Below, piece after piece: positions 7,511-8,356 of a stretch of 8,356 bases of DNA. Both the position numbers and the translations under genes were made by a program. Source of the stretch: Methanomethylovorans sp. (GTDB lineage: Archaea; Halobacteriota; Methanosarcinia; Methanosarcinales; Methanosarcinaceae). Where the stretch lies: assembly GCA_020854785.1 (NCBI GenBank), contig JAHFZE010000047.1, positions 1 through 8,356 of the forward strand, given 5' to 3'. The notes beneath the pieces are model-generated. The model had not been told where the DNA came from. It worked only from the letters and a program-made list of their open reading frames with translations, and ran no database searches. Every line of letters starts with the position of its first letter. Position 1 is the first letter of the stretch.

Positions 7511-7524
7511 ATGATAAATATGTT
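7511..7524 (-). promoter_or_regulatory. Candidate TATA box for the histidine kinase
   Basis: The minus strand reads AACATATTTATCAT at 7524-7511, sharing ATATTTATC with the HIT and glycosyltransferase promoters. The expected transcript start is near 7492, about 21 nt before the ATG at 7471. The leader would hold only AGGAAG, set 13 nt from the start codon. Confidence 0.4.
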
Positions 7525-7536
7525 GAATCTTTTAGC

Positions 7537-7821
7537 TTATACAACAAAAGGATCAACCAGCATAGTATATCCTGCATATAGGCCATCATTGTCATCGATC
7601 TCAAACAGGGAAACTTCATTAATGCTATTGCATCAACAGGTCTGCTGGCCAGCCCCTGCCATTCTCGGTAACATATAGCCAACCTGTGACTGGATGAAAA
7701 GTCATGCCAACAACATTTCTGAGTCCTTAAATGGAAGGCTGCATCCCCAGCTGACTGTAGCCCCCCATAGTAAAACAAATGCAATAAATGCAATAAGGTC
7801 AATAACTTCCAGATAGCCCAT
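7537..7821 (-). pseudogene. Decayed PQQ-dependent sugar (sorbosone) dehydrogenase-like gene
   Basis: No intact frame crosses this stretch, but fragments in different minus-strand frames look like pieces of one secreted beta-propeller sugar dehydrogenase of the sorbosone/glucose dehydrogenase family. Piece 1 (7821-7702) starts MGYLEVIDLIAFIAFVLLWG and continues ATVSWGCS, which resembles a signal peptide with a lipobox-like cysteine. Piece 2 (7726-7625) reads GLRNVVGMTFHPVTG then WLYVTENGRGWPADLL, close to the family's G-L-R-N ... F-H-P-x-T-G ... T-E-N-G-R-D-W motif, and begins right after a TAA. Piece 3 (7632-7537) in the next frame gives INEVSLFEIDDNDG and later DPFVV; the remaining frame at the same place reads WPIC, as in the family's E-I-N ... 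G-W-P-x-C-Y-G ... D-P segment. The family is normally about 350-400 residues, so most of the N-terminal half and the C-terminus are gone. Recognition of piece 2 is good; inclusion of piece 1 is inference. Confidence 0.65.
7777..7794. repeat. Two tandem copies of a 9-mer
   Basis: AAATGCAAT occurs twice in succession (7777-7785 and 7786-7794) within the pseudogene's signal-peptide-like segment, where it encodes the repeated I-A-F. It may reflect replication slippage in non-selected DNA. No function is suggested. Confidence 0.6.
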
Positions 7822-7866
7822 TCCATAGACAGCAACTACCCCTATAGAATGTGCCCCCCCTGATGA

Positions 7867-7916
7867 GCGCAGTGCGCAATATACAATAGCACAGCTATTG
7901 GATTGTGCAGCACAAT
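7867..7916. repeat. Cluster of three short palindromes, each with a 3-nt centre
   Basis: Three perfect inverted repeats follow one another, each with a 3-nt spacer: GCGC-AGT-GCGC (7867-7877), CAATAGC-ACA-GCTATTG (7884-7900) and ATTGTG-CAG-CACAAT (7902-7916). Their centres are about 20 and 17 nt apart. They lie 36 nt before the TATA-like element of the UbiB-like gene and about 45 nt before the start of the decayed gene on the other strand. They could be operator sites for a dimeric regulator, RNA hairpins, or leftover repeat sequence. The homopolymer C7 at 7854-7860 lies just beside them. Confidence 0.5.
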
Positions 7917-7951
7917 AAAAAATTTCCTTTTGTGATGTTTGAACATGGAGA

Positions 7952-7962
7952 ACATATATTTA
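7952..7962 (+). promoter_or_regulatory. TATA box for the UbiB-like gene
   Basis: ACATATATTTA at 7952-7962, centred near 7957, lies about 28 nt before the ATG at 7986. Archaeal transcription normally starts about 25 nt past the box centre, so the transcript would start at or just before the start codon and be leaderless or nearly so. This fits the lack of a Shine-Dalgarno sequence right before 7986. Confidence 0.45.
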
Positions 7963-7985
7963 CCAAAGAGCATTACTATCCTTAG

Positions 7986-8356
7986 ATGTTTAGGAAAACA
8001 CGCAGATATCTTACGATTGGCCGGGTATTCATCAAATACAACCTGTTCTTCCTGCTTTACAAGGATATAAAACGTAATTACATATCCAACAGTAAATGTA
8101 CCTGTAGCCTCGATCTTAAAAATCGTGACGGTGCAGCAAAGCTCCGTGATGCATTTGAGGAACTGGGACCAAGTTTCATAAAACTCGGCCAGATGCTTAG
8201 CAGGCGGCCAGATATTGTCCCCAGGGCATATGTGATCGAACTCCAAAAACTGCAGGACAAAGTAAAGCCGCTTGATTTCAGCCAGATGAGACCTTCCTTT
8301 GAAACTGGATGTGAGTGCAATGCTCTTGGCAATAAGGATGAACACACGGGTGTTAA
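7986..8356 (+). CDS. ABC1/AarF/UbiB family kinase-like protein, N-terminal part (cut by window end)
   Basis: The first 123 codons of an atypical kinase-like protein are present; the frame is still open at the window edge. The opening MFRKTRRYLTIGRVFIKYNL and the block KLRDAFEELGPSFIKLGQML followed by SRRPDIVPRAYVIELQKLQDKV are diagnostic of the UbiB/ABC1 family, including the invariant KxGQ motif (Lys66, Gly68, Gln69), which lies over the nucleotide site in this family. Family members support isoprenoid quinone production; in Methanosarcinaceae a link to methanophenazine is possible but is my inference. The start is fixed by an in-frame TAG directly before the ATG. Unusual are the paired cysteines KCTC (Cys38, 40) and CEC (Cys109, 111), the second where bacterial homologs continue with an E-E-E-L-G-like helix. 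The gene runs opposite to the kinase and pseudogene. The catalytic ATP-binding segments lie beyond the window. Confidence 0.88.
   Translation, partial: MFRKTRRYLTIGRVFIKYNLFFLLYKDIKRNYISNSKCTCSLDLKNRDGAAKLRDAFEELGPSFIKLGQMLSRRPDIVPRAYVIELQKLQDKVKPLDFSQMRPSFETGCECNALGNKDEHTGV

Noticed and set aside
7494..7835. Minus-strand open frame of 113 codons beginning MLSMEWAIWKLL
   Set aside because: It overlaps the pseudogene in another frame; the recognisable family motifs lie in the other two frames, its composition is odd (Leu, Met, Cys, His rich), and no ribosome-binding site precedes it.
7854..7860. C7 run as a programmed frameshift site joining two minus-strand frames
   Set aside because: A shift here would join two open frames, but the downstream frame leads to the decayed gene and stops; homopolymer slippage or sequencing error is simpler.
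7842..8347. Two long minus-strand frames (7842-8345 and 8078-8347)
   Set aside because: They run antisense through the clearly recognisable UbiB-like coding sequence and show no family motif of their own.
1..8356. CRISPR array, tRNA, rRNA or insertion-sequence ends
   Set aside because: No regularly spaced repeats, cloverleaf-like or ribosomal RNA sequence, transposase motif or paired terminal inverted repeats were seen on either strand.

Overview
The window reads as chromosomal DNA of a methylotrophic methanogenic archaeon, most likely of the family Methanosarcinaceae. Three things point there: a histidine kinase that begins with a MEDS (methanogen/methylotroph DcmR sensory) domain and carries a GAF of the type found in Methanosarcina sensor kinases; archaeal TATA boxes (TATATTTAYC-like) about 25 nt before the expected transcript starts; and T-tract terminators in place of strong bacterial stem-loops. 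This is an inference from protein and promoter style. The genus cannot be fixed from the sequence alone.

Layout from left to right: a minus-strand hairpin plus T-tract terminator (39-77); a HIT-family nucleotide-binding protein (175-588, minus); a large GT-C type membrane glycosyltransferase (650-2848, minus); a SlyD-like FKBP peptidyl-prolyl isomerase (3022-3459, minus); a CobW/HypB-type P-loop GTPase with a GCICC metal motif (3598-4647, minus); a soluble MEDS-PAS-PAS-GAF histidine kinase (4760-7471, minus); a decayed remnant of a PQQ-dependent sugar (sorbosone) dehydrogenase-like gene (about 7537-7821, minus); a cluster of short perfect palindromes (7867-7916); and the start of an ABC1/AarF/UbiB-family kinase-like gene on the plus strand, cut by the window edge (7986-8356).

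The minus-strand genes lie mostly head to tail but do not look like one operon. HIT, the glycosyltransferase, FKBP and the kinase each have a plausible promoter of their own. T-rich terminators follow FKBP and the GTPase. No response regulator is visible beside the kinase, so its partner must be elsewhere. The kinase and UbiB-like genes are transcribed divergently from a 514-base interval that holds the pseudogene and the palindromes.

Most of the content is ordinary housekeeping and accessory methanogen sequence. The points most worth a second look are the 7537-7821 pseudogene, the palindrome cluster before ubiB, the internal duplications in the kinase GAF domain next to its only cysteine, the paired CxC motifs in the UbiB-like N-terminus, and the near-identical promoters of two unrelated genes. 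I found no convincing evidence of a wholly new system, CRISPR array, tRNA, rRNA or insertion sequence.
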